64,000 nt of DNA from Variovorax sp. V93. GTDB lineage: Bacteria > Pseudomonadota > Gammaproteobacteria > Burkholderiales > Burkholderiaceae_C. Shown one piece after another: positions 1-9,744 of the stretch. The position numbers and the translations under genes were made by a program. Within the stretch, counting starts at the first letter, position 1. The number at the start of each line of letters is the position of its first letter. The stretch is taken from NCBI RefSeq assembly GCF_041154485.1, contig NZ_AP028669.1:2108001-2172000 (forward strand), read 5' to 3'. The notes under the pieces are model-generated. The model was not told the DNA's origin, searched no databases, and saw nothing but the letters and a program-made list of their open reading frames with translations.

Positions 1-1
1 C

Positions 2-205
2 CGCCTGCTGAGTGCCGCTGTCAATCCCCTGGCGCGCTTAAAAAAGCGATTCGACCTCCCCAATACGAGTGATGACAAGTTCCCGGTTTCTTCGCTCTAC
101 CGTGTGCAACTTCGCTCAAGTAACAGTGTTGTTCCGACAAGGACATCCATCACATTTTTCGCAGAAGATGGGTTGCAAAAGGTAAGACACGTGAGATATC
201 TCTGA
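2..205 (+). CDS. Possible 3' end of an unidentified gene
   Basis: An uninterrupted frame enters from the left edge and stops with TGA at 203-205, giving about 67 residues. The end of the peptide (FPVSSLYRVQLRSS, then a short charged tail KVRHVRYL) has a mixed hydrophobic and basic composition that reads like real protein. I recognise no family. It lies on the same strand as the export gene that follows, so it may be the last gene of an upstream polysaccharide operon. Being cut by the window edge and short, it could also be a chance open frame. Confidence 0.3.
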   Translation, partial: RLLSAAVNPLARLKKRFDLPNTSDDKFPVSSLYRVQLRSSNSVVPTRTSITFFAEDGLQKVRHVRYL

Positions 206-226
206 AAAAGTGATCCGCGTCACTAG

Positions 227-256
227 TTGAATACAAACGTTTAGCAACAAAAGATA
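227..256 (+). promoter_or_regulatory. Candidate sigma-70 promoter for the polysaccharide operon
   Basis: TTGAAT at 227-232 and AAGATA at 251-256 are separated by 18 bases in an A+T-rich stretch upstream of the Wza-like gene. The -35 element is good and the -10 element is poor. The roughly 140 bases between 205 and 349 hold no other gene. Confidence 0.25.
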
Positions 257-348
257 AAATATCGGTACGTGATGAGGTATTCAGCAACAAGCTAAACCTC
301 AAAAAAGGCCTATCGGCCAAGCCGAAGCAACAAACGAGGGGGTCAGTT

Positions 349-1506
349 TTGAGACGAGAAGTAACCGCGGCAGCATGGGCTGCCGCTGTAGTGTTGGGCA
401 CTGTGCTCCAAGGGTGCGCCGTCGTGCCGGGCATGGGTACCGTCGAGCCGTACCAAGTCGCCGAAGAACTACCCCCCAAGTTCCAGTACTTGCCTGACGC
501 AGCACCCGAGGACCGGATTACCCCCATCACGCCAGCCCTGGTGCGCACGCTGGCCAAGGCCGCGCCCAAGAACGTACCACCCGAAGTGCAGGCGCTGTTC
601 GGCAAGCCGCAGCGCTACACCATCGGCCCCGGAGACGTGGTGGGCGTCATCGTGTATGACCACCCCGAGTTGCTGCCCAACGCCGGCGCCGTCATCTCCC
701 AGCAGACCGACCCAACGGGCGTGAGCGTGGCGCCGGGCTTCATCGTCGATTCGTCCGGCGAAATCGCCTTTCCGTATGTTGGCCGCGTCAGGGTGGCAGG
801 GCTCACCGAGGCGGAGGCGGGCGACCTGATCTCCAAGCTCATCGTCACCCAGGTGCGCGAGCCCGAAGTGACCGTGCGCATCCAGTCCTTCCGCAGCCGT
901 CGCGCATACATAGAAGGCGAAGTGCGCGTACCGGGCTCGCAGATCTTCACCGACGTGCCCATGACGCTCACCGAGGCCATCAACCGCGCGGGCGGCATCA
1001 CCGCCAACGGCAACCGCTCGGCCGTCACCTTGGTGCGCGACGGCAAATCCATCGACATCGATCTCACGCGCCTGCGCGAAGCCGGCCGCGACGGCAACGA
1101 CATTCCCCTGAAAAACGGCGACACCATTCGCGTGGCCAACCGCGAAGACGCCAAGGTGTATGTGATGGGCGAGATCCTGCGCCCATCGGCACTCACGGTG
1201 CGCAGCAACGGCCGCCTCAACCTGAACGAGGCGCTGGGCGAAGCGGGCGGTCCGGTGCTCAACACCTCCAACCCCGGCCAGATCTATGTGATTCGCCAGG
1301 GTGCCACCGGTTTGCCCGCGATCTTCCACCTGGATGCCAAGAACCCCGCCGCCATGGTGCTGGCCAGGCAGTTCAGCCTGGAGCCGCAGGACGTGGTCTA
1401 CATCGACCCGGTGCCGCTCGTGAAGTGGAACCGTGTGGTCAGCCTGATTTTGCCTTCGGCCCAGGTAGTGAATTTGGGCAGTGAAGTGGGAGTGCGATAC
1501 CGATAG
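349..1506 (+). CDS. Wza-like polysaccharide export lipoprotein
   Basis: Outer-membrane polysaccharide exporter, 385 aa, close to the usual Wza length. The N-terminus is a lipoprotein signal ending in a VLQGC lipobox. A Poly_export domain follows (YTIGPGDVVGVIVYDHPEL near residue 90), then SLBB-type repeats (one around RAYIEGEVRVPG, a second around KVYVMGEILRP). The C-terminal segment (WNRVVSLILPSAQVV) resembles the amphipathic helix with which Wza crosses the outer membrane. Translation starts at TTG, with a strong GAGGGGG ribosome site just upstream. By family knowledge it forms the octameric outer channel that works with Wzc. The matching wzc/wzb pair lies on the opposite strand 10 kb downstream, so both arms form one export locus. 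Confidence 0.9.
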   Translation: MRREVTAAAWAAAVVLGTVLQGCAVVPGMGTVEPYQVAEELPPKFQYLPDAAPEDRITPITPALVRTLAKAAPKNVPPEVQALFGKPQRYTIGPGDVVGVIVYDHPELLPNAGAVISQQTDPTGVSVAPGFIVDSSGEIAFPYVGRVRVAGLTEAEAGDLISKLIVTQVREPEVTVRIQSFRSRRAYIEGEVRVPGSQIFTDVPMTLTEAINRAGGITANGNRSAVTLVRDGKSIDIDLTRLREAGRDGNDIPLKNGDTIRVANREDAKVYVMGEILRPSALTVRSNGRLNLNEALGEAGGPVLNTSNPGQIYVIRQGATGLPAIFHLDAKNPAAMVLARQFSLEPQDVVYIDPVPLVKWNRVVSLILPSAQVVNLGSEVGVRYR

Positions 1507-1761
1507 GTACCGATCTATAGCGTGGCCGGTCACGCTTTCAAACCCAACTGGGGCCGGCGCAACCTTACTAATTCCTTTGTCATGAAATTCGCGGCGATTG
1601 CCGGCGAGGAGGATTTGTGCGCCCAAAAAAATCATTCCAAGGTGGCTTTGAAGGCGGTGCTCGATACCAGGAATTGATCGCAGCCTCAGTCCCATATCAA
1701 AAACGCTCGCAGCGACTTCGGCAACGGCGTAGTTCGTAATTTATATAAACGGGGTCAACGT

Positions 1762-2469
1762 ATGAGCGAGAACGAAGAAGCTGTAAATGGGTATGCAGCC
1801 AATTTTGCTGATCCAGGACTTAGGCAAAAGGTGCGGCATTCGACGCATCCAGCTTGGGAAAAGGTATTCAAGCGAATGATCGACATTGTGGCCGCCTCGC
1901 TATTTATCGTCATCCATAGCTGGCTTTACTTGATTTTGTGGTTGGGTGTTCGTTACACAACGGGTTCTCCAGCCATCTACAGCCACCGCCGTGTCGGTCG
2001 TGGAGGCAAGGAATTCAATTGCCTTAAGTTCCGATCCATGTTGGTGAATTCTGCCGAAGTTTTGGATCGACACTTGGAGGAAAACCCTGAAGCCAAGGCC
2101 GAATGGGAGCGCGATTTCAAATTGCGAGATGATCCCCGTATCACCAAATTCGGACGCATCATCCGAAAGACCAGCCTAGATGAGTTGCCGCAATTCTGGA
2201 ACGTACTTCGTGGCGAAATGAGTTTGGTCGGCCCTCGCCCGGTGATTGCCAAAGAGTTGGAGCGCTACTACGGCGGCGCCGCAATTTTCTACTCAAGCGT
2301 CAGACCTGGCATCACGGGTCCATGGCAAGTTGGCGGACGAAATGATCTTGGCTACGACGAGCGGGTAAGGCTGGATGTTGGTTATGCACGAAATTGGTCG
2401 TTGGCGGGGGATTTGCTGATCGTCGCAAAAACGTTCGCCGCTGTAATCACAAGACGTGGTTCCTATTGA
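1762..2469 (+). CDS. WbaP-type undecaprenyl-phosphate sugar-1-phosphate transferase
   Basis: Bacterial sugar transferase of 235 aa that would start repeat-unit synthesis by moving a hexose-1-phosphate from a UDP-sugar onto undecaprenyl phosphate at the inner membrane. One membrane-inserted helix lies near residues 38-63. Family motifs are in order: KFRSM (89-93), the Asp-Glu dyad in SLDELPQ (D140, E141), SLVGPRP and RPGITGPWQV. It is the short catalytic-domain-only form; the long insertion between KFRSM and DELPQ is like WbaP. The Ser-Pro kink usual in the re-entrant helix is not visible; the helix reads HSW there. The 255 bases upstream hold no gene but end in an A+T-rich stretch (ATTTATATAAA) that may carry a secondary promoter. 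The donor sugar cannot be told from sequence. Confidence 0.88.
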   Translation: MSENEEAVNGYAANFADPGLRQKVRHSTHPAWEKVFKRMIDIVAASLFIVIHSWLYLILWLGVRYTTGSPAIYSHRRVGRGGKEFNCLKFRSMLVNSAEVLDRHLEENPEAKAEWERDFKLRDDPRITKFGRIIRKTSLDELPQFWNVLRGEMSLVGPRPVIAKELERYYGGAAIFYSSVRPGITGPWQVGGRNDLGYDERVRLDVGYARNWSLAGDLLIVAKTFAAVITRRGSY

Positions 2470-2554
2470 AGTGGCAATACTCTTGAGCGTTTCAAAAATC
2501 CTCTTTTACTGATCGATCTTGAGTCGTTCAATCAATGTTGTTAACGAGATTCCA

Positions 2555-3688
2555 ATGAATATCTTGATTTCAGGCGGCGCCGGCTTCATTGGCAGCGCAT
2601 TGGCAATCGCCTTGGTCAACCGAGGCGACCAAGTCACCGTGCTTGACAACTTTTCGCCTCAAATCCACGGTGAAGATCCGCAGTCGTCTGCCCTGGTGCG
2701 GCGTTTGCCTGACTCGGTGCGCTTGATTCAGGGGGATGTTCGAAGCCGCGAAGACTGGGCGAGTGCTTTGTCTGGTCAAAACGTCGTCATCCACCTGGCA
2801 GCGGAAACGGGCACAGGGCAATCGATGTACGAGATCGATCGCTATGTGGATGTCAACATCCGCGGCACGTCGCTGCTACTCGACATCCTGGCCAGGAAAG
2901 AAGCGGGTAGTGAAACCGTGCGGCGGCTCGTCGTGGCTTCCTCCCGCGCGATCTATGGCGAGGGAAAGTACAAAGGCCGCGACAGCTACGTCTACCCCGG
3001 TGCGCGCGATCCCGGCGATCTGAGCAATGGCATCTTTGACTGCCGGGATCCCGAAAGCGGAGATATCGCGGTGGCCGTTCCTACCGACGAAGACTCGAAG
3101 ATCCATCCGAGTTCCATCTACGGCATCACCAAGCAGGTGCAAGAACAATTGATACTCACTGGTGGTGCCAGCCTCGGCATCCCCAGCGTGGCACTGCGCT
3201 ATCAGAACGTGTATGGGCCGGGCCAGTCTCTGAAGAATCCGTACACCGGCATCCTCTCGATCTTCTCGACCCTGCTTCTTCAAGGCAAGGACATCAATAT
3301 TTTCGAGGATGGCAAGGAAACCCGCGACTTCGTCTACATCGATGACGTGGTCAGCGCCACTCTTGCCGCCATCGATGCCGATGTGAGTGGCGCCGCCTAC
3401 AACGTTGGCACCGGCCAGGCCACCGACGTGTTGAGCGTCGCGCAAGCACTGAGAGCCAACTACGGCAGCGACGGCGAAATCAAAGTTACCGGCAACTTTC
3501 GCGTGGGCGACATCCGTCACAACTTTGCTGATCTGACTCGGGTCAAGTCCGACCTTGGCTTCGTGCCAGCAGTGGACTTTGCCCATGGTGTGAAGGCGTT
3601 TGCTGACTGGGTGCAAACCCAGGAAGTCAGCGATTCGGGCTACGAGCGATCCGTCAGCGAGATGCGTAGCAAGGGGCTGCTGAAGTGA
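2555..3688 (+). CDS. NAD-dependent epimerase/dehydratase (extended SDR)
   Basis: Nucleotide-sugar modifying enzyme, 377 aa. The N-terminal Rossmann motif GGAGFIG sits at residues 7-13, followed by the acidic residue of LDNFSP after the second strand. The catalytic YxxxK is YGITK, preceded by SSRAIYGEG. A longer in-frame TTG start exists at 2519, but the ATG at 2555 places the glycine motif at the usual distance from the N-terminus and was chosen. The protein would make the activated sugar for the polysaccharide, perhaps a 4-epimer or dehydrated hexose. It carries an insertion between the SSRAIYGEG segment and YGITK, so it is not a plain GalE. Substrate unresolved. Confidence 0.85.
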   Translation: MNILISGGAGFIGSALAIALVNRGDQVTVLDNFSPQIHGEDPQSSALVRRLPDSVRLIQGDVRSREDWASALSGQNVVIHLAAETGTGQSMYEIDRYVDVNIRGTSLLLDILARKEAGSETVRRLVVASSRAIYGEGKYKGRDSYVYPGARDPGDLSNGIFDCRDPESGDIAVAVPTDEDSKIHPSSIYGITKQVQEQLILTGGASLGIPSVALRYQNVYGPGQSLKNPYTGILSIFSTLLLQGKDINIFEDGKETRDFVYIDDVVSATLAAIDADVSGAAYNVGTGQATDVLSVAQALRANYGSDGEIKVTGNFRVGDIRHNFADLTRVKSDLGFVPAVDFAHGVKAFADWVQTQEVSDSGYERSVSEMRSKGLLK

Positions 3689-3781
3689 GTTTTCATCCAA
3701 CAACGAACGGCCTTGTGTCGGAGCAAGCATCTCTTTCCCTGGCCCTGTATTGCTTCGCCTAATTCTCCACGCTTCAAAGGT

Positions 3782-4813
3782 ATGTCCGTACTCTTCATTT
3801 CATCCAGTTTCTTTGGCTACGCCACACACATAAAGAAAGAGCTGGAAAAGCGATTCGAAAATGTCCTCTGGTATGAAGACAGGCCTTCCACAAGTTTTCT
3901 CGGAAAAGTAAAAACGAGACTACTTCCCAGCATTGCGGAGAAAATGGCTTTTCGCTATTTCAAGCGCATTGCCGATGAGAATAGAGACAAAAAAGTACGG
4001 GAAGTTTTTGTCATAAAGGGTGAATCCCTTTCTGTCGAATCGATAAAATATTTAAGAAAAGTATTTCCTGATGCCATTTTCAGGTTGTATTTTTGGGATG
4101 GCTACAAAAATATGCCATCCTCTTCATTTGCAAAGGTCGACTATTTTGACGTGGCGTTGAGTTTTGATCCGGTCGATGTAAAAAATGACTCAAGACTGAA
4201 ATATCGGCCTTTATTTTTTATTAGAGACTATCAAAACGATCGGCCGGTCACCCCTGATATCGATCTGCTGTTTGTTGGTACTGCGCATACCGATCGATAT
4301 AAGATTGTCAAGAAAATTGATGAATCTTTGGCGGGGTCTGGTGTGAATTTTCACAAAGTACTTTATTGCCCCAGTCGAATCATATATTGGGCGAGAAGGG
4401 TATTTGATCCGAGTTTCTGGAGTGTCAAAAAGGACGATTTTATATTCAAGCCAATTTCTCACAAAGAGTTATCTGGCCTTATGTCAAGAGCGGGCGCGAT
4501 TTTAGATATCGAGAGAACCGCTCAAACTGGCTTCACGATGAGGACGCTGGAAATTCTCGGGTCCGCAAGAAAACTGATCACGACTAATCCCAGTGTTCTT
4601 GGCGCGAGTTTCTATGATCCAAAGAATGTCTTGGCGATTGATCGTAAAAATCCTGCGATACCAAAAGATTTCCTAAGATCGCCGCGCATTGATGTTGACA
4701 AAGCTATCATTGCCTACTACTCGATAGCTGCTTGGGCGGACGAGATTTTCGGTGCTTTGCCAAAGATTCGGGCGAAACTCCCCGAGCAGCAAGTGCCGAC
4801 ACTTGTGGATTAG
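3782..4813 (+). CDS. Probable glycosyltransferase (CgeB-like)
   Basis: A 343-aa cytosolic protein with the look of a GT-B transferase. It starts with the strand-loop MSVLFISSSFFGY, has a central DIDLLFVGTAHTDRY segment, and ends with a conserved-looking block ERTAQTGFTMRTLEILGS, reminiscent of the donor-binding region of CgeB-like spore/polysaccharide proteins. There are no membrane segments. The frame is open further upstream to 3713, but the ATG at 3782 begins directly at the first beta strand and was preferred. Base composition drops sharply in G+C from here to about 8.75 kb. The sugar specificity is unknown. Confidence 0.6.
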   Translation: MSVLFISSSFFGYATHIKKELEKRFENVLWYEDRPSTSFLGKVKTRLLPSIAEKMAFRYFKRIADENRDKKVREVFVIKGESLSVESIKYLRKVFPDAIFRLYFWDGYKNMPSSSFAKVDYFDVALSFDPVDVKNDSRLKYRPLFFIRDYQNDRPVTPDIDLLFVGTAHTDRYKIVKKIDESLAGSGVNFHKVLYCPSRIIYWARRVFDPSFWSVKKDDFIFKPISHKELSGLMSRAGAILDIERTAQTGFTMRTLEILGSARKLITTNPSVLGASFYDPKNVLAIDRKNPAIPKDFLRSPRIDVDKAIIAYYSIAAWADEIFGALPKIRAKLPEQQVPTLVD

Positions 4814-4894
4814 TTTTTTTCCTAAATACTGCTGGACAATGGGTGGGTTGACAATGAAATATATTTATATTCGCAGGCCCTGACTAAAAATAAC

Positions 4895-6193
4895 ATGCGA
4901 GCAATAAAATTCGCTGCGCCAAGATTGCGATATAAATCCATTCTTTTGTGGATTTCGTTTGCAACCGCATTCATTTCCGGACTATATGTTGAGACGCCCG
5001 TCGGAATCCTGTTTTTCGCTTATTTTGTTATGGCGGCAACTTATGTTCCCATGGTGGTATTTAACCGGTCGTTTGGTGTCACCAAGGATTTCGTTTTTTT
5101 ATTTGTCCTCCTTCTTCTCGTCTCACTGATCAGTGTGCTGCTCACGTATGAGAGTTATGGAATGTTCGTAGAAAGAGTAATTTCTGCGAGCGCAAAAATC
5201 ATGCTACTCATGTTTTTTGTTGTCTATTACTACTCGGCATATCGATTAACTGGTAAATCGGTCGATGCACTTTTTGAGAAATACCTGCAGGTTGCAACTT
5301 TCTTTTCATGGCTGGGTATCGCGCAGCAATTGTTTTTCGTTGTGGCTCAAGTTAACATATTTTCTCCGTTCACTGAAGGCGCTAAAGATTACGGGGCCTA
5401 CTTGGGAATTGCCGGACTGAGTGTTGAACCGGCGTTCTATGCATGCGCGCTGGTCCCTGCCGCTGCTTATTACATATCCGGTTTCGTGCGCCACTTTAAG
5501 GTAAGCCTGAGCGGAGCAGCGGTCATCCTAGCCCTGATATTTTCAACTTCATCTCTCGGATATCTTGGCCTGTTTGCAGCGGTAGTGATTTCATTCTTGA
5601 CCGGATTAAGTCCAAAAAAACTCTGGATCCTAAGTTTTACGATTCCATTTGCGCTGTTCGGCGCATACAAGCTGTCCGAAACAGAATTCTTTCAGTTGAG
5701 GTGGAACGATACAGTCTCCATGCTCGCAAACACTGAATTGACTGTCGATGATGGGATTAACATTAGCACCTACTCTGCAGTGGTGAATGCGTCGATTGCC
5801 CAGCGCTCCATTGAAGATAATTTTGGAATAGGAGCGGGATTTGGAATGTATAGCGTTGTGTTTGACAAATACATTGACAATTATGAAATGCCAACGTACC
5901 GCGATGAACTCCCAGGCCGAGGTTCCGCGACATCAATGCTGAGTCGCCTAACGGCAGAGCTTGGAGTGGGAGCTTGGCTGTTTATCTGTCTATTTTTCTA
6001 TTGGAGTTGGCGAGTCATCAGGTCTGAAAACTATGCTGCGATAAGCATCGCGTGCCTGTCGAGTTTGATTATTATTCTTCTTCGGATGGGGGAATATTAT
6101 GCCAATGGTATCGTCTTTGTATTTCTTTTGATTTACCTGATGCACAAGGAATTGCGAATCCTCAGGCGAACCGAGCAAAGCTCTCTTCCTTAA
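4895..6193 (+). CDS. Wzy-like O-antigen/EPS polymerase
   Basis: A 432-aa, very hydrophobic protein with roughly ten or more membrane segments and one large polar loop (about residues 270-340). This is the architecture of Wzy polymerases, which join flipped repeat units on the periplasmic face of the inner membrane. Sequence conservation in this family is low, so the call rests on topology and on position between glycosyltransferase genes and the flippase. The start has no clear ribosome-binding site. Strong A+T enrichment supports co-acquisition with its neighbours. Confidence 0.7.
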   Translation: MRAIKFAAPRLRYKSILLWISFATAFISGLYVETPVGILFFAYFVMAATYVPMVVFNRSFGVTKDFVFLFVLLLLVSLISVLLTYESYGMFVERVISASAKIMLLMFFVVYYYSAYRLTGKSVDALFEKYLQVATFFSWLGIAQQLFFVVAQVNIFSPFTEGAKDYGAYLGIAGLSVEPAFYACALVPAAAYYISGFVRHFKVSLSGAAVILALIFSTSSLGYLGLFAAVVISFLTGLSPKKLWILSFTIPFALFGAYKLSETEFFQLRWNDTVSMLANTELTVDDGINISTYSAVVNASIAQRSIEDNFGIGAGFGMYSVVFDKYIDNYEMPTYRDELPGRGSATSMLSRLTAELGVGAWLFICLFFYWSWRVIRSENYAAISIACLSSLIIILLRMGEYYANGIVFVFLLIYLMHKELRILRRTEQSSLP

Positions 6194-6205
6194 AGCGCTG
6201 TACTG

Positions 6206-7471
6206 ATGAATTTGCAACGGGTCGCGGCGGTATTAAATACTCTCATTTTGCGTGGTGCGGGGGCGGGTGTTGCGGTTTTATTTACTGTTCTCGTTTCTCG
6301 CTACTTGGAAACAAGAGATGCAGCTCGATTTTTTTTGTTATTCAATATTAGTGTCATCGCAGCTGTGTGCTATCGCTGGGGGTTGGACGAAGTCATCATC
6401 CGACGCATAGCTTCTGCTTCCACTTCCGACGTTTCTACACTGAGAGCGCAGTTAATTGCCATTTCTCATCGGCGCGTACTAACGTGGACAGGATTTTCAT
6501 TGATTTGGACTCTGGCGCTGCTGCAGCCAAAGATAAGTTCATTGCTTTATGGATTCACGTTTACTGAAGCCCTTGGCCTTACGGTTGCATCAGCGCTGAT
6601 TGCGCTTTCTGCATGTGCTGCTCGTGCTTACCAAGGAGAAGGACGTACAAACCTTGCCACATTTCTCTTGAATATTGTGGTTCCTCTTTTTTCGCTTTTC
6701 GGATTGCTACTACTGATGGCAGGGGGCTGGCGCCTCAACGCTGAGAAACTCTTTTTCCTGTACACAGCCATTGCTTTTTTTGTGTACTTGAGCGTTATTG
6801 CAACTTACAGATCGCCTCGGTCAGTTTTAGCGCGATGCGCTAGTGGTCCGGAAGCTGCTGATCGGAGGGCAGACTCTCGTGCAGCTAATAAGCTCGGCGG
6901 AGTAGTCTTGGCGCAGCAAATTTTGGGCTGGTCGGCGTTGCTTGTAGTGCCAACTGTCTATGGCGCCGAACTTTACAAAGGCTTCGTGGTGGCGCAGAAA
7001 ATTTCAACACTTATCAGCTTGGTAATGTTGGCGATTAACTTCACATTTTCGTCGCGCTTCGCTGCCTTGTACGCTGAAAGAAAGTTCAATGAATTGCGGA
7101 GAATCATAAAGATTTCATTTTTTGCAATTTTTGGTGCCAGTATTTTGGCATTTATCGCCATTATGTTGTTTCGCGAGAAAATTTTCGCGTTCGCTCGGGT
7201 GGAGGCAAATATGGATGCCACACTTGTAGTGTTGCTATTCAGTCAAGTACTCTTTTCGGTTGCCTCGCTCTTTTCAGTGGTGCTAAGTATGTGTCGAGAT
7301 GAGAGCTTCCTATTGATTTCGCAAGGCGCAATAAACTTCATTGGGGTCCTTGTGTTTTTTTGCTTGAGCTACTTTTTTTCCCTCGAGGTAGCTTGTGTTG
7401 CTTTTGTGTTTGGCTATTTGGTGCTCTCATGGATATTGGGTATGCGGGTGCGTAATATCACTGTCGCTTGA
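6206..7471 (+). CDS. Wzx-like lipopolysaccharide/EPS flippase
   Basis: A 421-aa polytopic membrane protein with about twelve predicted hydrophobic segments and an N-terminal helix starting NTLILRGAGAGVAVLF, typical of the MATE/MOP polysaccharide transporters that flip undecaprenyl-linked repeat units. It starts 12 bases after the polymerase stop. Its stop overlaps the TTG codon at 7468, an alternative start of the next gene. Together with the Wzc, Wza-like and Wzy-like products it indicates a Wzx/Wzy-dependent pathway rather than an ABC-transporter pathway. Confidence 0.8.
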   Translation: MNLQRVAAVLNTLILRGAGAGVAVLFTVLVSRYLETRDAARFFLLFNISVIAAVCYRWGLDEVIIRRIASASTSDVSTLRAQLIAISHRRVLTWTGFSLIWTLALLQPKISSLLYGFTFTEALGLTVASALIALSACAARAYQGEGRTNLATFLLNIVVPLFSLFGLLLLMAGGWRLNAEKLFFLYTAIAFFVYLSVIATYRSPRSVLARCASGPEAADRRADSRAANKLGGVVLAQQILGWSALLVVPTVYGAELYKGFVVAQKISTLISLVMLAINFTFSSRFAALYAERKFNELRRIIKISFFAIFGASILAFIAIMLFREKIFAFARVEANMDATLVVLLFSQVLFSVASLFSVVLSMCRDESFLLISQGAINFIGVLVFFCLSYFFSLEVACVAFVFGYLVLSWILGMRVRNITVA

Positions 7472-7482
7472 GAGGAGTGACT

Positions 7483-8742
7483 GTGGATCCAAGCGTAAAA
7501 TACAAAAAAATAGAAAATTTCAAATGTAGTGGGACTGCTGTATTTGAAAAGATAAATTATGCGAACGTAGTCGCGATATATCTCTATGACACTTCCTTGA
7601 GTGGCTGGATAAAAAAGATAATTTTTTCCCTGTTTTATACAACGCAAGTGGTTAAGCATGATGCGGTGGAATGCCGCGTGCTGCTTTTTTATTCTGCTCG
7701 CCATAAAAAGAGAGCCGACTATGACTACATACCAAATCGACTGCGTGAAATCTTGGGAAGCCACTGCTCCTACGCAGAAAGTGAAGAGCGATTTTCTATC
7801 GCGCAGGTTTGGCGGACGTTCGCGCAATTTTGGTCATCTTTTGAAGCTGTAGAAGGATATCGCGTCGGAGTTTTTCAAAAAATAGCAACTGCATTGCTCA
7901 TTTCAAAATACAGAGCCACCGCTATTCACTCGTTTCGATCACTGCTGCGAGGACAGGATCGCTTGGTGACCTTCTGCGACGCGCATGCGCCCGAAAATCT
8001 TTTGGCTCAAATGGGGAACGCTGCCGGATTATTTACGATGACCAATCAGCATGGACAGTACCGTGTCTTAGACGAGCGAAATATGAGCTCTGATGCTGAA
8101 GCTTATTCAAATTTTGTTAGCCAGCGAATGCTCTGTTGGGGTAAAGCTACCCAAGCCGAATTTTCTCGTTGTGGATTTCCGCCAGAAAACTTAATAGTGA
8201 GCGGATGGGTCAAGGACTGGAGTAGGCTCGCCTTGCCTAGGGAAAGAACGATTTCTAAAAGTGTGTTTGGTGTGATGCTGAATGCTGACAGTGCTAAAGA
8301 ATCTAACCTTGAGTTGATTGCGACTGCTAGATTTATTGCGCAGGAGCTTGGACTCCAATACTTGATTCGGCTGCATCCGTGGAGTAATCCCAAAGAATAT
8401 CTAGGGAGTTTGGATGAGCACTTGCAGGGCATCGGGCATTTCGATATCGCAACTTATTTGAATGGTGTCGATTTTAGTCTCGCTCATATGTCGGGCGCGG
8501 TTGTTGAGGTTTTATATGCCGGCTCACCGATTTATTTGTTGAATGATGGCCGCTTGGCGCAAGCCTTTCAAGTCGAGGGCTTGAGTTATCCAGACGCTTG
8601 CTCCATTGTCGCGGCTGTGAGGGCTGATCAATTGATGCCAGTTGCCGCGCAGCGCCGTTTGCTGAGTATAGGTCAATGGTATAACGACGATCGTGATCAG
8701 GTGAATCGTATTCGAAAAGCAGTTTTTGGCGAAATAGAGTAA
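7483..8742 (+). CDS. Unassigned surface-carbohydrate biosynthesis protein (GT-B-like)
   Basis: A 419-aa soluble protein. The C-terminal half carries TMTNQHGQYR (about residue 185), LIRLHPWSNPKEY (about 290) and a region with DFSLAHMSGAVVEVLYAGSP. This HG...HP...S pattern is shared by GT-B enzymes of the polysialyl/CDP-glycerol transferase type and by capsule sugar transferases. The frame is open from a TTG at 7468 overlapping the flippase stop, but the GTG at 7483 has AGAGGAG five bases upstream and is the better start. It is probably the last assembly enzyme of the repeat unit; donor and acceptor are unknown. Confidence 0.5.
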   Translation: MDPSVKYKKIENFKCSGTAVFEKINYANVVAIYLYDTSLSGWIKKIIFSLFYTTQVVKHDAVECRVLLFYSARHKKRADYDYIPNRLREILGSHCSYAESEERFSIAQVWRTFAQFWSSFEAVEGYRVGVFQKIATALLISKYRATAIHSFRSLLRGQDRLVTFCDAHAPENLLAQMGNAAGLFTMTNQHGQYRVLDERNMSSDAEAYSNFVSQRMLCWGKATQAEFSRCGFPPENLIVSGWVKDWSRLALPRERTISKSVFGVMLNADSAKESNLELIATARFIAQELGLQYLIRLHPWSNPKEYLGSLDEHLQGIGHFDIATYLNGVDFSLAHMSGAVVEVLYAGSPIYLLNDGRLAQAFQVEGLSYPDACSIVAAVRADQLMPVAAQRRLLSIGQWYNDDRDQVNRIRKAVFGEIE

Positions 8743-8782
8743 ATATGAAATCGCATTCATGTATCGCTGCTTTGATTCCTAA

Positions 8783-9640
<858 letters not shown>

Positions 9641-9744
9641 TCGGAAGGGCGGCGCAGGGCTCGCGCCACGGAATTGGTGAGCTCGTTAAATCTTGATTGG
9701 CCGCTGTTGTGCCGCAACCCTTTTTATCTTTGAAAGAGCGAAAA

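Noticed and set aside
1726..1735. GGCGTAGTTC upstream of the priming transferase, resembling an ops (JUMPstart) element
   Set aside because: It lacks one G of the GGCGGTAG core and has no surrounding JUMPstart sequence; similarity is too weak.
2519..2554. Earlier TTG start for the epimerase
   Set aside because: It would put 12 residues before the Rossmann strand; the ATG at 2555 gives the normal N-terminus.
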